Numbered from the stretch's first letter, positions 51,701-60,591 are shown. The stretch: DNA of 64,000 nucleotides from Actinoplanes derwentensis (GCF_900104725.1 NZ_LT629758.1:4416501-4480500); one strand, 5' to 3'. Translations and numbers: made by a program. The notes: generated from the sequence alone by a model not told the origin.

Positions 51701-51733
51701 GACGGGGCCCGGCAGTCGCCGCCGGGCCCCGTC
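51701..51733 (+). terminator. Hairpin terminator after the cutinase gene
   Basis: Perfect 13-bp stem, 51701-51713 with 51721-51733, loop AGTCGCC, 12 bases after the stop. Confidence 0.82.
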
Positions 51734-51873
51734 CCCTACTCCCCCGGAACCCGATAACAGGGCGACGACAGCAGCGAAAGCACGGCTTCCTCCTGGCCAC
51801 TGGTGATCGCCGCCGAACACTCCTCCCCCGCGGCGGCGCGCAACTCACCGCCACCGCCCCGGGGGCGCCCGGT

Positions 51874-52713
51874 TCACCAGAGCGTCGGCGGGCCCTCCGG
51901 CTCCAGCGACGGCGGTGTGGGCAGCGGCTCCAGGGCCGGCACGAGCGCCCGCACCTCGTCGTGGAACCGCCGGCAGAGTGCGGGGGCGTCGGCGTTGTCC
52001 GGGGTGTGCACGAAGAACGTCGGCGACCGGCCTTCGCGCAGCCATCCGGCGACGATCGGCACCCAGCGCTGCCAGCCTTCGACGGTCCGGCCGGTGTCGT
52101 CGCGCCCCAGGTAGCGGATGATCGGCCGGTCGGTGAGAGCGGTGGTCCGCAACGGCATCCGGGGCTTCTTCAGCCACGCCTCGCGTTCGGCGTCGCTGGT
52201 CGGCGGGGTGCGGAAGAATTCCGTGGTGTCGAACGGAACCCATTCCGCCCGATGCTCGGCAAGCGTTTCGGTCAATGCGTGCGGATCGCGGAAGAAGGCT
52301 GGATCGCGGACTTCCACCGCGTACCGGAAAGGGGTCGGCAGGCCGCGCAGGAACCGGGAGAGAACCGGGAGATCGCCGGGTCCGAAGGAGCCCGGCAGTT
52401 GAATCCACAGGGCGTGGACGCGATCATCGAGCGGCTCGATCGCCCGAAAGAACTCCGACAGGACCGAAATATCGGACAACTGTCGTACGTGGGTGGCCTC
52501 GCGCGGCAGTTTCAGCACGAACCGGAAGTCCGGCGACGTCTGCTCGGCCCAGTTCGACACCGTTTCGCGGGTCGGCGTCGCATAGAACGTCGTATTCCCC
52601 TCGACGGCGTCGCACCAGCCGGAATAGGACCTCAGCCGTTCCGACGACCCGATGAACCGGCCCTGCCACGACTTAAGACTCCACATCGCACATCCGACGT
52701 GCAGCCGCATCAC
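51874..52713 (-). CDS. DUF72 (YecE-like) family protein
   Basis: 279 residues of the DUF72 TIM-barrel-like family. It opens with HVGCAMWSLKSWQGRFIG, then EGNTTFYATP, FVLKLPREATHV, LWIQLPGSFGP, YAVEVRDPAFF, all characteristic of YecE. Members are conserved but of unknown function. 20 bases after the LacI gene on the same strand, so the two are probably co-transcribed. Start could also be the second ATG, one codon later. Confidence 0.88.
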   Translation of the reverse strand: MMRLHVGCAMWSLKSWQGRFIGSSERLRSYSGWCDAVEGNTTFYATPTRETVSNWAEQTSPDFRFVLKLPREATHVRQLSDISVLSEFFRAIEPLDDRVHALWIQLPGSFGPGDLPVLSRFLRGLPTPFRYAVEVRDPAFFRDPHALTETLAEHRAEWVPFDTTEFFRTPPTSDAEREAWLKKPRMPLRTTALTDRPIIRYLGRDDTGRTVEGWQRWVPIVAGWLREGRSPTFFVHTPDNADAPALCRRFHDEVRALVPALEPLPTPPSLEPEGPPTLW

Positions 52714-52733
52714 ACTCTCCAGTCCGAATTCGC

Positions 52734-53774
52734 TCAGCGCCGCACAGTACCCGACGACGCCCGCGCCACCAGCGCCGGCACGAATGTCGCCTGTTCGTGG
52801 ACGTGTTCCGGATTGGTGGCCTCGTCGAGGACGAGACGGGCCGCCGTACGCCCCAATTCCTGCCTCGGCTGACGCACCGAAGTGAGCGGAACCGCCGCCG
52901 CCGCCGCGAAATCGATGTCGTCGAATCCGACGATCGCCAGGTCGTCCGGAACCCGCAGTCCCGCGGTGACCGCGTGCTGCAACAGGCCGAGAGCGAGCAG
53001 GTCGTTGGCGCAGAACGCGGCCGTCGGCCGGCGCCGGGTGGGCAGCCCCGCCAGCCGCTCCCCCGCCGATCGCCCCTCACTGACGGTGAGCGCCTCGGTC
53101 GGCAGGTGGATCAGGTCCTCCTCGGGCATGCCGAACTCGGCCCACACGGCCCGCGCACCCTGGAGCCGCTCCCGAACCTGCCCGATGCTGGGCGGCCCAC
53201 CGACAAACGCGACCCGCCGGTGTCCGCGATCGATCAGATGCTCGACGGCGATGCGCCCACCGAGCACGTCGTCGACGGCGACCGAACAGTGCCCGCCGTC
53301 CTGGCTGAGCCGGTCGACCATGACAAACGGGATGCCACGCTGACCGATCTCGGCGATGTGCGCGGCGTCCGGGTCGACCGGGGTGATCAGGATGCCCTGA
53401 ACGCGCTGCTGGACGAGCCGGTCGATGTGCTTGGCCTCGCGGTCCGAACGCCCGCTGCTGTTGCACACGAACAGTGACAGGTCGGCGTCCTCAGCGGCGG
53501 TCTCGATGCCTTCGGCGACGTCGTGGAAGAACGGGTTGCCACCGTCGAGCATCACGTACGCCAGCGCCCGGCTGGTGCCCGCCCGCAACTGCCGGGCCGA
53601 CTCGTTGCGCACGAACCCGAGGTCGGCCATGGCCCGCTCGACCCGTTCCCGGGTGGCGGTGCTGACCACGGCGGGCCGATTGAGGACATTGGAGACGGTG
53701 CCGAGCGAGACCCCCGCGGCCGCGGCGACGTCCTTGACCGATGGTGCCCGCCCGTTGCGCGGCTGGAGTCTCAA
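52734..53774 (-). CDS. LacI-family transcriptional repressor
   Basis: 346 residues. LacI HTH at about 12-35 (PSVKDVAAAAGVSLGTVSNVLNRPAVVSTATRERV) with the hinge helix (ARQLRAGTS), then a periplasmic-binding-protein-like effector domain with the VDRLSQDGGHCSVAVDDVLGG and GHRRVAFVGGP segments. It senses a sugar or similar compound. No sugar genes are adjacent, but a palindrome 57 bases upstream of its start (TTGAAACATTTCAA) closely matches the operator of the rhamnose operon at 38.7 kb, so this could be its regulator. Confidence 0.9.
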   Translation of the reverse strand: MRLQPRNGRAPSVKDVAAAAGVSLGTVSNVLNRPAVVSTATRERVERAMADLGFVRNESARQLRAGTSRALAYVMLDGGNPFFHDVAEGIETAAEDADLSLFVCNSSGRSDREAKHIDRLVQQRVQGILITPVDPDAAHIAEIGQRGIPFVMVDRLSQDGGHCSVAVDDVLGGRIAVEHLIDRGHRRVAFVGGPPSIGQVRERLQGARAVWAEFGMPEEDLIHLPTEALTVSEGRSAGERLAGLPTRRRPTAAFCANDLLALGLLQHAVTAGLRVPDDLAIVGFDDIDFAAAAAVPLTSVRQPRQELGRTAARLVLDEATNPEHVHEQATFVPALVARASSGTVRR

Positions 53775-53830
53775 CCTGGGCCTTCCTGACCTCTGGGTCT
53801 ACGGTTTGCCCCCAGAGTTAAGCACCATCC

Positions 53831-53844
53831 TTGAAACATTTCAA
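53831..53844 (-). promoter_or_regulatory. LacI-type operator before the LacI gene
   Basis: TTGAAA-CA-TTTCAA, six-base arms with a two-base centre. The core TGAAACATTTCA differs from the rhamnose-operon palindrome TGAAACGTTTCA by one base. Autoregulation is likely. Confidence 0.65.
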
Positions 53845-53960
53845 TCCCGCCCGTGTCCACCCGGGCGACTCACCGTGCATCCCACCACATCCCGTCCCCG
53901 GCCCGGCTCCCCGGCCCCACGAATCACCCGTTCCACCGACCGAACCAGCACCCCGAAGAT

Positions 53961-54084
53961 CAACCCCTTTCTCTGGTACGACCGGCCCCTCTCCGCCGAA
54001 TCCACGACATCCCGAATCACAGCGCGAGGCCTCCGGAACTCCGGCCCGACCCGCGACCGCCGGGCCGAATGCGATGGCCACCGG
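53961..54084 (-). repeat. Two-block dispersed repeat, copy B
   Basis: Inverted relative to copy A at 28798-28903: the 39-base block (54046-54084) matches at 38 of 39 positions and the 20-base block (53961-53980) matches with one gap. It lies in the 345-base gap 53775-54119, whose only other feature is the LacI-type operator. A short frame through both copies shares AFGPAVAGR and later KGV, so a tiny peptide gene is not excluded. Confidence 0.65.
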
Positions 54085-54119
54085 CCCCGGTCATCGCTAT
54101 CCCCGTAGCCGCCTCCCGG

Positions 54120-54395
54120 TCATTGTTCCCCGATTCCGACGTTGTGCAGCATCAGCCCGATCACGTCCAGATCAGAGGGAACATCGGCGAGAAGAATCGC
54201 GGCGTTCTCCTCAGGCTGAGCGATCTCCGCATCCTGACGTCCACACAACCGCAGCAGTCCCAGCACCCGAACCGCATGCTGCCCGCCACCCCCATGCAGC
54301 AGAAGAACGTCGCCACTGAGAATCGGGCCACCCACCACTCTGCCGGTGACGACCACACCACCACCCGGCCCAGTGAACGTGTCCTCGATCCGCAT
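54120..54395 (-). CDS. EF-Tu domain-2-like small protein
   Basis: 91 residues. MRIEDTF..GGVVVTGRVVGGPILSGDVLLL reads as translation-factor domain 2 (an OB-type beta barrel), continuing with VRVLGLLR and EENAAILLADVPSDLDVIG, where elongation factors have the loop that follows domain 2. The GTPase domain is absent. Similar stand-alone domain-2 proteins exist in actinobacteria with no defined role. The ATG four codons into the longer frame is taken as start. 38 bases after the low-complexity membrane protein on the same strand. Confidence 0.65.
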   Translation of the reverse strand: MRIEDTFTGPGGGVVVTGRVVGGPILSGDVLLLHGGGGQHAVRVLGLLRLCGRQDAEIAQPEENAAILLADVPSDLDVIGLMLHNVGIGEQ

Positions 54396-54433
54396 CGCCC
54401 CCATCACCCGAACGTAGCGCCCGACCGCGACGG

Positions 54434-55960
54434 TCAGGCCGTGAGGAACGAGACAACGGTCGCGACCAGGAGAACCACGGCCAGGGCCAGCCCGGCGATC
54501 TGCACCGGCGGGAGCGCAGTGGTGGCGTCGATCCGGCGAACAACCGCTCCGTCCGGCTCAGCCAGAACCTCCACAGCCCGCAGCGGAACGAGCCGCCCGG
54601 AGTTCTTACGCAGGAGCCCAGCATGACGAGCCGGAATCACTCGAACCAGGTCACCGGCGCGCAGCGAATCTCGGTCAGCATCGGTGCGCACGGAACCCCG
54701 AAACATCCGCCCAGAACCAGCACGAACGCTGCGACCGGAATCGCCCCGACCGCTTCGACCAGAATCGTCCCGGTCGCTCCGGCCGGAACCGATACGAACG
54801 GTCAGTTCCCAAACCGCGTCATGACCGCCGCCCGGACGAAGCCGCTGAGCCACGAACACCCCCGCGACCAGCACCAACGGCACCATGACCCCGGCGAGCA
54901 ACAGACCGGTACGCACCTCCCCGAAGAGCCCCCGCCCGAACCAGGCGGCAATGCTGATCAGCGCAGCGACGGAGACAGCCGACAGCCCGGGCGCAGAACG
55001 GCCGGAGACCGCGGCAGCCGTGACCAGAACCGGACCAGCAACAACTCCGACATGCGAACCATCACCGGAACCCTCCTCCAGTCCGCTCCCGGTGCCGCCG
55101 TGCAAGCCGGTCCCTGAGTCACCGCTTCCTCCAGGTTCCAACGGCTCCGGATAGCGCCCACCAGAAGCCGATCGCCCGGACGAGGACACCCCACCCGAGG
55201 TCGACGTCCGATGCCCCGGAGCCCCAGCGTCCGAGGACCCGGATGAACGAAGCCCCGACGACGACTCGCCACCCGGCGCCCCCGACGCACGACGCCCCGA
55301 AGACGCGCCCTCATCAGCCGAGCGACGACCACGCGCCGAATCCCCACCACCAGCCCCCGGCTGTCGGCGACCCGAAGACGGTCCACCATCAGCGGACCCG
55401 GGTGACCGGCGACTCGGCGGCAACCCGCCATCTGCGGAACCCGGTGCGCGGCGACTCGGCGGCAACCCGCCGTCGGAGGGGTCCGGTGGGCGGCGGGCCC
55501 GCGGCGAGTTGCCGTTGATTCGCGGAGGCGGACGGCGGCCCGCTGACGAAGCATCGCCGCCGTCGGCCGAGCCGCCATTGACTGGGCCACCGTTGACACG
55601 GCGCCGGGGCGGTGGCGTCTCCGACGGGTCCTGCCGTGGCGGCTGACGCCGAACCGTTCGCCCGGTGAGCAGGCGCTCCTCGTCGTAGCCGAACATCGGC
55701 GGGCCCTCAGGAGCCGAAGCCGGCGAGGCCTCCGGCCGAGACCCGGGCCGCGCCACGGAACGAGAGTCGGCAGGCGACCCCGGCCGTTCTCCGGACCGGC
55801 GCTCATCTCCGGAGTCCCCTTGCGAGCCGGCCGACCCACCCGGCTCGGCCGACGAGTCACCCGACTCGGCAAAGGAGTCCGGGCCGGGAGTTCCGGGGTG
55901 GTGTTCGCCTCGCTGGGGGTCGGAACCAGGGGATGGATCCGGTGGCAGGTCGTCGGTCAT
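54434..55960 (-). CDS. Low-complexity membrane protein of unknown function
   Basis: 508 residues from the ATG at 55960 (GAGG eight bases upstream); an ATG at 55981 is an alternative. Residues 1-290 are Ser/Gly/Pro/Arg-rich with repeats such as RAPGSADGGLPPSRRSPGSADGG-type units (positions 55380-55470), probably disordered. About four membrane helices follow in two pairs or singles (GVVAGPVLVTAAAVSG, ALISIAAWFGRGLFG, GLLLAGVMVPLVLVAGVFVA), then an Arg/Ser/Asp repeat (SGRSDRDDSGRSGRGD), a small beta segment (LRAGDLVRVIPARHAGLLRKN) like an OB or elongation-factor barrel, and a C-terminal helix (IAGLALAVVLLVATVVSFL). Not recognised. Confidence 0.65.
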   Translation of the reverse strand: MTDDLPPDPSPGSDPQRGEHHPGTPGPDSFAESGDSSAEPGGSAGSQGDSGDERRSGERPGSPADSRSVARPGSRPEASPASAPEGPPMFGYDEERLLTGRTVRRQPPRQDPSETPPPRRRVNGGPVNGGSADGGDASSAGRRPPPRINGNSPRARRPPDPSDGGLPPSRRAPGSADGGLPPSRRSPGSADGGPSSGRRQPGAGGGDSARGRRSADEGASSGRRASGAPGGESSSGLRSSGSSDAGAPGHRTSTSGGVSSSGRSASGGRYPEPLEPGGSGDSGTGLHGGTGSGLEEGSGDGSHVGVVAGPVLVTAAAVSGRSAPGLSAVSVAALISIAAWFGRGLFGEVRTGLLLAGVMVPLVLVAGVFVAQRLRPGGGHDAVWELTVRIGSGRSDRDDSGRSGRGDSGRSVRAGSGRMFRGSVRTDADRDSLRAGDLVRVIPARHAGLLRKNSGRLVPLRAVEVLAEPDGAVVRRIDATTALPPVQIAGLALAVVLLVATVVSFLTA

Positions 55961-56195
55961 GCGATCGGCCTCGGCGTTCATGCGTCGGGAGCGGGAACGG
56001 AATCGGGCACGAGCAGGTTGGGGACCGGCTGTTAGTCCGGGACGGCCTCTACCGGAAAGGCTACCCGCAAAGGCACCGGCAAACGCCACCCACGATGGCC
56101 ACCCGGCAACCCGCCAGCTGCGGCAGAACAAGACAAGGCGAGGCAGAACAGTGCCAGGCCACGCCGGGACAGCGACAGTCCCGAAGCGGCACAGC

Positions 56196-56251
56196 TATGG
56201 TCGGTCCTCATGAGAACGCCCACCGATAACCACCGGTACGGCACCGAATGA
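56196..56251 (+). promoter_or_regulatory. Promoter and leaderless 13-codon upstream ORF overlapping the GNAT start
   Basis: TATGGT (56196-56201) with GCGACA (56172-56177) 18 bases upstream fits a promoter. An ATG at 56210 begins a 13-residue frame, MRTPTDNHRYGTE, whose TGA (56249-56251) overlaps the GNAT ATG at 56248 (ATGA). The GNAT gene itself has no ribosome site, so it would depend on ribosomes finishing this peptide. Confidence 0.5.
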
Positions 56252-56724
56252 CCCTGCTGCGCACTGCCGTACCAGCCGATCTCGAAGCCATTCTCGACGT
56301 GCAACAGGAAGGTTCGATCCGGTCCCTTTCGCACATCTTCCCGCAGGACCGGCACCCGTTCCCCCGTGCCGAACTGGCCGAACGCTGGTCCGAGGAGATC
56401 ACCGACCCGGCCGTTCGCGTCCTCGTCATCCTCCGGCACGGCGAAGTCGCCGGATTCGCCGCGCTGAAGGACGATCAACTGCTTCACCTGGGTACGTCGG
56501 TGGAAAGCTGGGGTTCCGGCCTGGCCTCCGCCGCACATGCCGAGATCCTGGCACTGCTGCCGGAGAATCCCCGGCTGTGGGTGTTCACCGGCAACCATCG
56601 GGCCCGCCGCTTCTATGCCAAGCACGGCTGGGAACCGACCGGCCGAACCCGGCCGACCGCTTTCGAACCGCATCCGGAGCTGCTGGAATACCGATGGGTT
56701 CAGTCTTCGCAGGACGCCACGTAG
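56248..56724 (+). CDS. GNAT-family acetyltransferase
   Basis: 158 residues. N-terminal TLLRTAVPADLEAILDVQQ is the usual GNAT beginning; the acyl-CoA loop region GSGLASAAHAEILA is atypical of the Q/RxxGxG/A motif, and the end WVFTGNHRARRFYAKHGWEPTG is the standard motif B. Substrate unknown. It shares a short overlap (25 bases) with the convergent spermidine-synthase-like gene. Confidence 0.83.
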   Translation: MTLLRTAVPADLEAILDVQQEGSIRSLSHIFPQDRHPFPRAELAERWSEEITDPAVRVLVILRHGEVAGFAALKDDQLLHLGTSVESWGSGLASAAHAEILALLPENPRLWVFTGNHRARRFYAKHGWEPTGRTRPTAFEPHPELLEYRWVQSSQDAT

Positions 56725-57353
56725 ACCACGTCCGGATCGCCGCGGCCCACCGGGACCCGGACCGTGCGTACCGGCCCCACCACTCGGTGGAGGGTGTCCG
56801 CGAAGCGGCGCTGGGCACTGGCGCTCCACACCGCCAGCACCCCGCCGGGCAGCAGATGTTCGCGGATCATCGCCAGCCCGGCCGGCCGGTAGAAGCCGGT
56901 GTCGTGGTCGACCACCGTCCAGCCGGGACCGTTGTCGACGTCCAGGCAGATCGCGTCGAACCGGTCGCTGGTGCCGGTGAACCAGGCCGCCAGGTCGGCG
57001 GTCACCACCCGCACCCGAGGATCGTCCAGGGCTCCTTCGCTGAACGGTTTCAGCACGCCCCGGTGCCAGTTCACCACCGACGGCTCGATCTCCACGACGA
57101 TGATCTCGGAGGCGTCGGTGCGCACCGCCTCAGCCAGTGAGAACCCGACGCCCAGCCCGCCGATCAGCAGCCGGGGCCGCGGGTTCTCCAGGCCGGCCAG
57201 CGCCGCCCGGACCAGCACCCGCTCGGACTCCCCGGAGCGGGTGTCCGTCAAGAAGACGCCGTTGCTGATCAGCTCGAAGTGCCCGGCCCGGCCACGCAGG
57301 ACCAGCTCACCACGTTCGGTGAGAACCCGCTCACTGAAGACCCGTTCAACCAT
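56700..57353 (-). CDS. Spermidine-synthase-like SAM-fold protein
   Basis: 217 residues of the class I methyltransferase/spermidine synthase fold. The nucleotide motif is LLIGGLGVGFSLAEAV, followed by acidic strand IIVVEIEPSVV and DAICLDVDNGPGW, which is typical of polyamine-synthase-like proteins lacking their C-terminal substrate loop. GELVLRGRAGHFELISNG resembles the N-terminal beta hairpin of spermidine synthase. Such short actinobacterial members are usually annotated as spermidine synthase or spermine synthase, but the activity is not shown. The ATG at 57353 is preferred over the GTG at 57416, which would overlap the divergent gene. Confidence 0.8.
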   Translation of the reverse strand: MVERVFSERVLTERGELVLRGRAGHFELISNGVFLTDTRSGESERVLVRAALAGLENPRPRLLIGGLGVGFSLAEAVRTDASEIIVVEIEPSVVNWHRGVLKPFSEGALDDPRVRVVTADLAAWFTGTSDRFDAICLDVDNGPGWTVVDHDTGFYRPAGLAMIREHLLPGGVLAVWSASAQRRFADTLHRVVGPVRTVRVPVGRGDPDVVYVASCED

Positions 57354-57408
57354 GGGCGGCAGCGTACGCACCCGATGGAGTCCCGTCGATGCGCTACGGT
57401 GACCGGCT

Positions 57409-57876
57409 GTGACCACCGATGACGGCCTGACGGTTCCCGATCATTGCGCCCGCGCTCTGGCGAAAGCCCAGCGCACCAGCATCGATGTGGCGGGCGCTCT
57501 GGCCGTGGCGCACTCCCGGACCGGCGGAGCCGATCTCTACCTGCTGATCTACCCGGACCGTCTGGAGTTGGCCAGCCCCGGCACGATGATGGGCACCGGC
57601 GCCGGCCGCGAGCGCATCCCCCTCCCGGAGGTCACGCAGGTGACCGCCCGTGATCGTCTGTTCCGTTCATCACTGGAGATCACCACACCCACCACCACGT
57701 TCTCCTTCCCCACCGACCGTCCCACCGCCGCCTACTTGGCCGCACTGATCACGGCCCGCCGAACCGCGTCCCCCGACAACACGGCCTTGCTGGCCAACCT
57801 GGCTTCCTTGCACGCCGCGGGCCTTCTCACCGCCGAGGAGTACGCCACCAAACGCGCCGCCCTCCTCGGCGACTAG
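57409..57876 (+). CDS. PH-like and SHOCT-domain protein
   Basis: 155 residues. The middle part (about 40-110) has alternating beta strands resembling a small PH-like barrel (LYLLIYPDRLELASPG, SSLEITTPTTTFSF). The C-terminal 30 residues form a SHOCT motif (LANLASLHAAGLLTAEEYATKRAALL). It has no membrane helix. SHOCT proteins are often oligomeric accessory factors; the role here is unknown. TACGGT at 57395-57400 ends eight bases before the GTG, so translation may be leaderless. Confidence 0.72.
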   Translation: MTTDDGLTVPDHCARALAKAQRTSIDVAGALAVAHSRTGGADLYLLIYPDRLELASPGTMMGTGAGRERIPLPEVTQVTARDRLFRSSLEITTPTTTFSFPTDRPTAAYLAALITARRTASPDNTALLANLASLHAAGLLTAEEYATKRAALLGD

Positions 57877-57910
57877 ACAACTGAGCGGTGGGCTGGGGGC
57901 AGGTGGCCGG

Positions 57911-59536
57911 TCAGTGCCGGAAGCTGCCCACGATGGTGGTGAGATCCGAGGCCAGACGGGTCAGTTCGACGGCCGCCTGCTGGGTGGATCGTGCGCCCTC
58001 GGCGGTGGCTGTGGCGGAGTCGGCGACCCCGGAGATGGTGCCGGCCACGTCACCGCTGCTCGACGCGGCATCGGCCACCGAACGGCTCATCTCCGCGGTG
58101 GTGGCGGTCTGCTCCTCCACCGCCGAGGCGATCGTCGTGGTGTAGTCCCCGATCAGGCTGATCACCTCGGTGATCTCTACGATCGCGTGTGCCGCCGAGG
58201 CGCTGGAAGCCTGGATCGCCCCGATCCGGGCAGTGATCTCCTCGGTCGCCTTCGCGGTCTGCTGCGCCAGCTCCTTGACCTCGCCGGCCACCACCGCGAA
58301 CCCTTTGCCCAGCTCGCCGGCGCGGGCCGCCTCGATGGTGGCGTTGAGGGCGAGCAGGTTCGTCTGCTCCGCGATACTCGTGATCAGGCGCACCACGTCA
58401 CTGATCTCCGCGCTGGCGGTCCCGAGTTCGGCGACCTGCGCGGTGGTCCGCGCCGCCACCGCCATGCCCTGCTGAGCGACCTGCGCCGCCTGCCCGGCGT
58501 TCGACGCGATCTCGCTGATCGACGCGCTCATCTCCTCCGCACCCGCCGCGATCGTCTGCACCCCGGCGTTGACCTCCTGCGAGGAGTGCGACGCCGACTC
58601 GGCCCGCGTCGACGCGTCCGCGGCGCCGGCCTGCAACTGCGCGCTGACCGCCGACAGTTCCTCGGCCGCCGCGGACAGACCGACCGCGGTCTGCGACATC
58701 TGCCCGCCGATGATGTCCCGCAGCCGGGTCGTGGTGCTGTTGAGCGCGGCACTGAGCTGACCCACCTCGTCGCCGCTGTGCACGTCCGAGACCGCGGTCA
58801 GGTCCCCCTGTTCCACCCGGCGCAACACTGCTACGACACGCCCCAGCGGCTTGCTCACCGAGCGGGCCACGTACACCCCGACCGCCAGAGCGAGGCCCAG
58901 CCCGAGGACCAGGACGACGATCATCAGGGTCCGAGCGTTCTGATACGTGGCCTCCGCCTCGCCGGCTCCCGCCTCGGCCTGAGCGAGCTCGACGTCGGTC
59001 AACGTGTTCAACGCCTTGCTGACCTCGTCGAACGCCGGGTCGAAGCGTTCCGCCTCGGTCTCCGCGGCCTGCGCGTTCCGCTGGTCACGGCTCTGCGGCA
59101 GCAGTTCGTCGTCCGCGACCGTGTACATCGCCTCCAGCGCCGTCGCGAACTGCTCCCGAGCGGCCTGTTCCTCGGCACTACCCGCACCCGACGTGTACTG
59201 CTCCCACAACCCCTTTAGATGATCACGGAATTCGACGATCTCCGCGTCGCGTTCCCGCATCTCATCCGGATCGGTGCTGATCACATGCCGCAGGATCGTC
59301 GCCCGGATCTCGTTGACGTCCCCGTCGATCTGCGCCAGCACGCTTACCGGGAGCAGGTTGTTCTCGTAGATTCCCCCACCGACCTCGTCGACGGCGGCGA
59401 TCTTCACGATCCCGACTCCGCCGACGATCACAGCGGCCGTCGCGGCGACGAACACCGCACACAACACCTTGCCCAGCACCGGCAGGCTGCCCCACAACCG
59501 CCCCCGCCGAGCCGACCCGCCGACGCCACTGGCCAT
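57911..59536 (-). CDS. Methyl-accepting chemotaxis protein
   Basis: 541 residues: TM1 about 20-42, four-helix-bundle sensor about 45-205 ([22 protein letters not shown]), TM2 about 206-228, HAMP about 229-280, then the signalling domain with the hairpin tip [33 protein letters not shown]. It senses ligands in the cell exterior and controls CheA. No che genes in the window, so it acts with distal proteins. In Actinoplanes chemotaxis would serve motile spores. Confidence 0.93.
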   Translation of the reverse strand: MASGVGGSARRGRLWGSLPVLGKVLCAVFVAATAAVIVGGVGIVKIAAVDEVGGGIYENNLLPVSVLAQIDGDVNEIRATILRHVISTDPDEMRERDAEIVEFRDHLKGLWEQYTSGAGSAEEQAAREQFATALEAMYTVADDELLPQSRDQRNAQAAETEAERFDPAFDEVSKALNTLTDVELAQAEAGAGEAEATYQNARTLMIVVLVLGLGLALAVGVYVARSVSKPLGRVVAVLRRVEQGDLTAVSDVHSGDEVGQLSAALNSTTTRLRDIIGGQMSQTAVGLSAAAEELSAVSAQLQAGAADASTRAESASHSSQEVNAGVQTIAAGAEEMSASISEIASNAGQAAQVAQQGMAVAARTTAQVAELGTASAEISDVVRLITSIAEQTNLLALNATIEAARAGELGKGFAVVAGEVKELAQQTAKATEEITARIGAIQASSASAAHAIVEITEVISLIGDYTTTIASAVEEQTATTAEMSRSVADAASSSGDVAGTISGVADSATATAEGARSTQQAAVELTRLASDLTTIVGSFRH

Positions 59537-59610
59537 CGGTTCTCCTCACCCACTCACGAGCACCCTGACGGCACCCCCTCGTGGCTCCTGTCGGCGGGAG
59601 TAAGCCACCC

Positions 59611-59645
59611 CTGAGGTGTCCAATCGGTGGGATTGGACACCTCAG
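59611..59645 (-). terminator. Hairpin terminator after the ATP-grasp gene
   Basis: Perfect 15-bp stem, 59611-59625 with 59631-59645, loop GGTGG, beyond the 3' end of the minus-strand ATP-grasp gene. Confidence 0.8.
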
Positions 59646-59661
59646 CGCCACGTCGGACTGC

Positions 59662-60591
59662 CTAGACCCTTTCAGGGCCGGGGTCCGGCTGGGGCTGGTG
59701 GGATGGACCTGTTCCGGAGTTGCTGATGGACCCGGCCCCGACCTCCGCGCCGAAAGGTGTCCAGCTGCGGAGCGCCTCGATCAGGGCCTCCGGCGGGGTC
59801 GAGCGGGGACGGTCGCTGACCTGGCCGTCGCCGATCTCGACGAGGCGCCAGCGGCCGTCCTGGTGACGGGTCAGGTCGGCGGTCACGAACGGCAGGGACA
59901 GCTCACGCAGCGGACCCGCCACCGCGGACAGGTCCACGTCGGCGGGCGGCAGGTCGTCCGGAGTGTCCGGGTGGGCGGTCACGAGGCGGCATTCACCGGC
60001 GAGCCACCATGTTCGTACCTCAGCGCCCTGAAATTGCTCGTAGGCCCGCAGGACGAAACCGCCGGTGAAGTCGTCGCCCCGCAGCTCACGAAAGCGGGAG
60101 GCCACCGTCCACGCCGCCGCGGTGTCCCCGGTGTCCGGGATGTAGGCGGCCTCGTGCCAGTAGTGCTTCATCGACTTCGTCCAGTCACGCAGCACGGCCG
60201 GCCCGCCGCCCAGGGCCACGCACGCCTCCCGGAAGCCCGCCAGGTCGTCACCGGTGGTCCATGTCGTGCGCGGGGTGACGGCCGCGGCGGTGTCGTACCA
60301 GCCCGGCAGTTCATGGGCCTGCCGGTACTGCGCGGCCCCGGTGCGAAGAGCAGCGCCCCGGTCCGCCAGCGCGCCGGCCAGCTCCGCGTAGCGCTCAGCG
60401 GTGAACATCCAGCCCCGGTAGACGACGTCACCGACCCCGTCCGGTACCCGGGCCACGGCCTCCGCGGCATCGGTGAACCCGTGGTCGATCAGGACCACGT
60501 CGATCCCGGCTTCCCGGGCGGCACGAGCCTCGTCGGCAAAGTGCTCGTCGGGACGGCGGGGCCGCAGAACGTCAGCGGGAATCAGCAGCAT
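59662..60591 (-). CDS. ATP-grasp (DUF4343) protein
   Basis: 309 residues from the ATG at 60591 (a GTG at 60654 gives 21 more residues; VMLLIPADVLRPRRPDEHFADEA is the usual family start). ATP-grasp elements: VLRDWTKSMKHYW, GGFVLRAYEQFQGAEVRTWWL, RLVEIGDGQVSDRP. DUF4343-type proteins are ATP-dependent ligases of unknown substrate, sometimes tied to peptide or amino acid modification. No obvious partner gene nearby. Confidence 0.8.
   Translation of the reverse strand: MLLIPADVLRPRRPDEHFADEARAAREAGIDVVLIDHGFTDAAEAVARVPDGVGDVVYRGWMFTAERYAELAGALADRGAALRTGAAQYRQAHELPGWYDTAAAVTPRTTWTTGDDLAGFREACVALGGGPAVLRDWTKSMKHYWHEAAYIPDTGDTAAAWTVASRFRELRGDDFTGGFVLRAYEQFQGAEVRTWWLAGECRLVTAHPDTPDDLPPADVDLSAVAGPLRELSLPFVTADLTRHQDGRWRLVEIGDGQVSDRPRSTPPEALIEALRSWTPFGAEVGAGSISNSGTGPSHQPQPDPGPERV

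Noticed and set aside
53818..54081. Open frame of 87 codons on the minus strand before the EF-Tu domain-2-like gene
   Set aside because: Gly/Arg-rich composition without structure. Only the part inside dispersed repeat copy B has any match, and the frame runs through the LacI operator.
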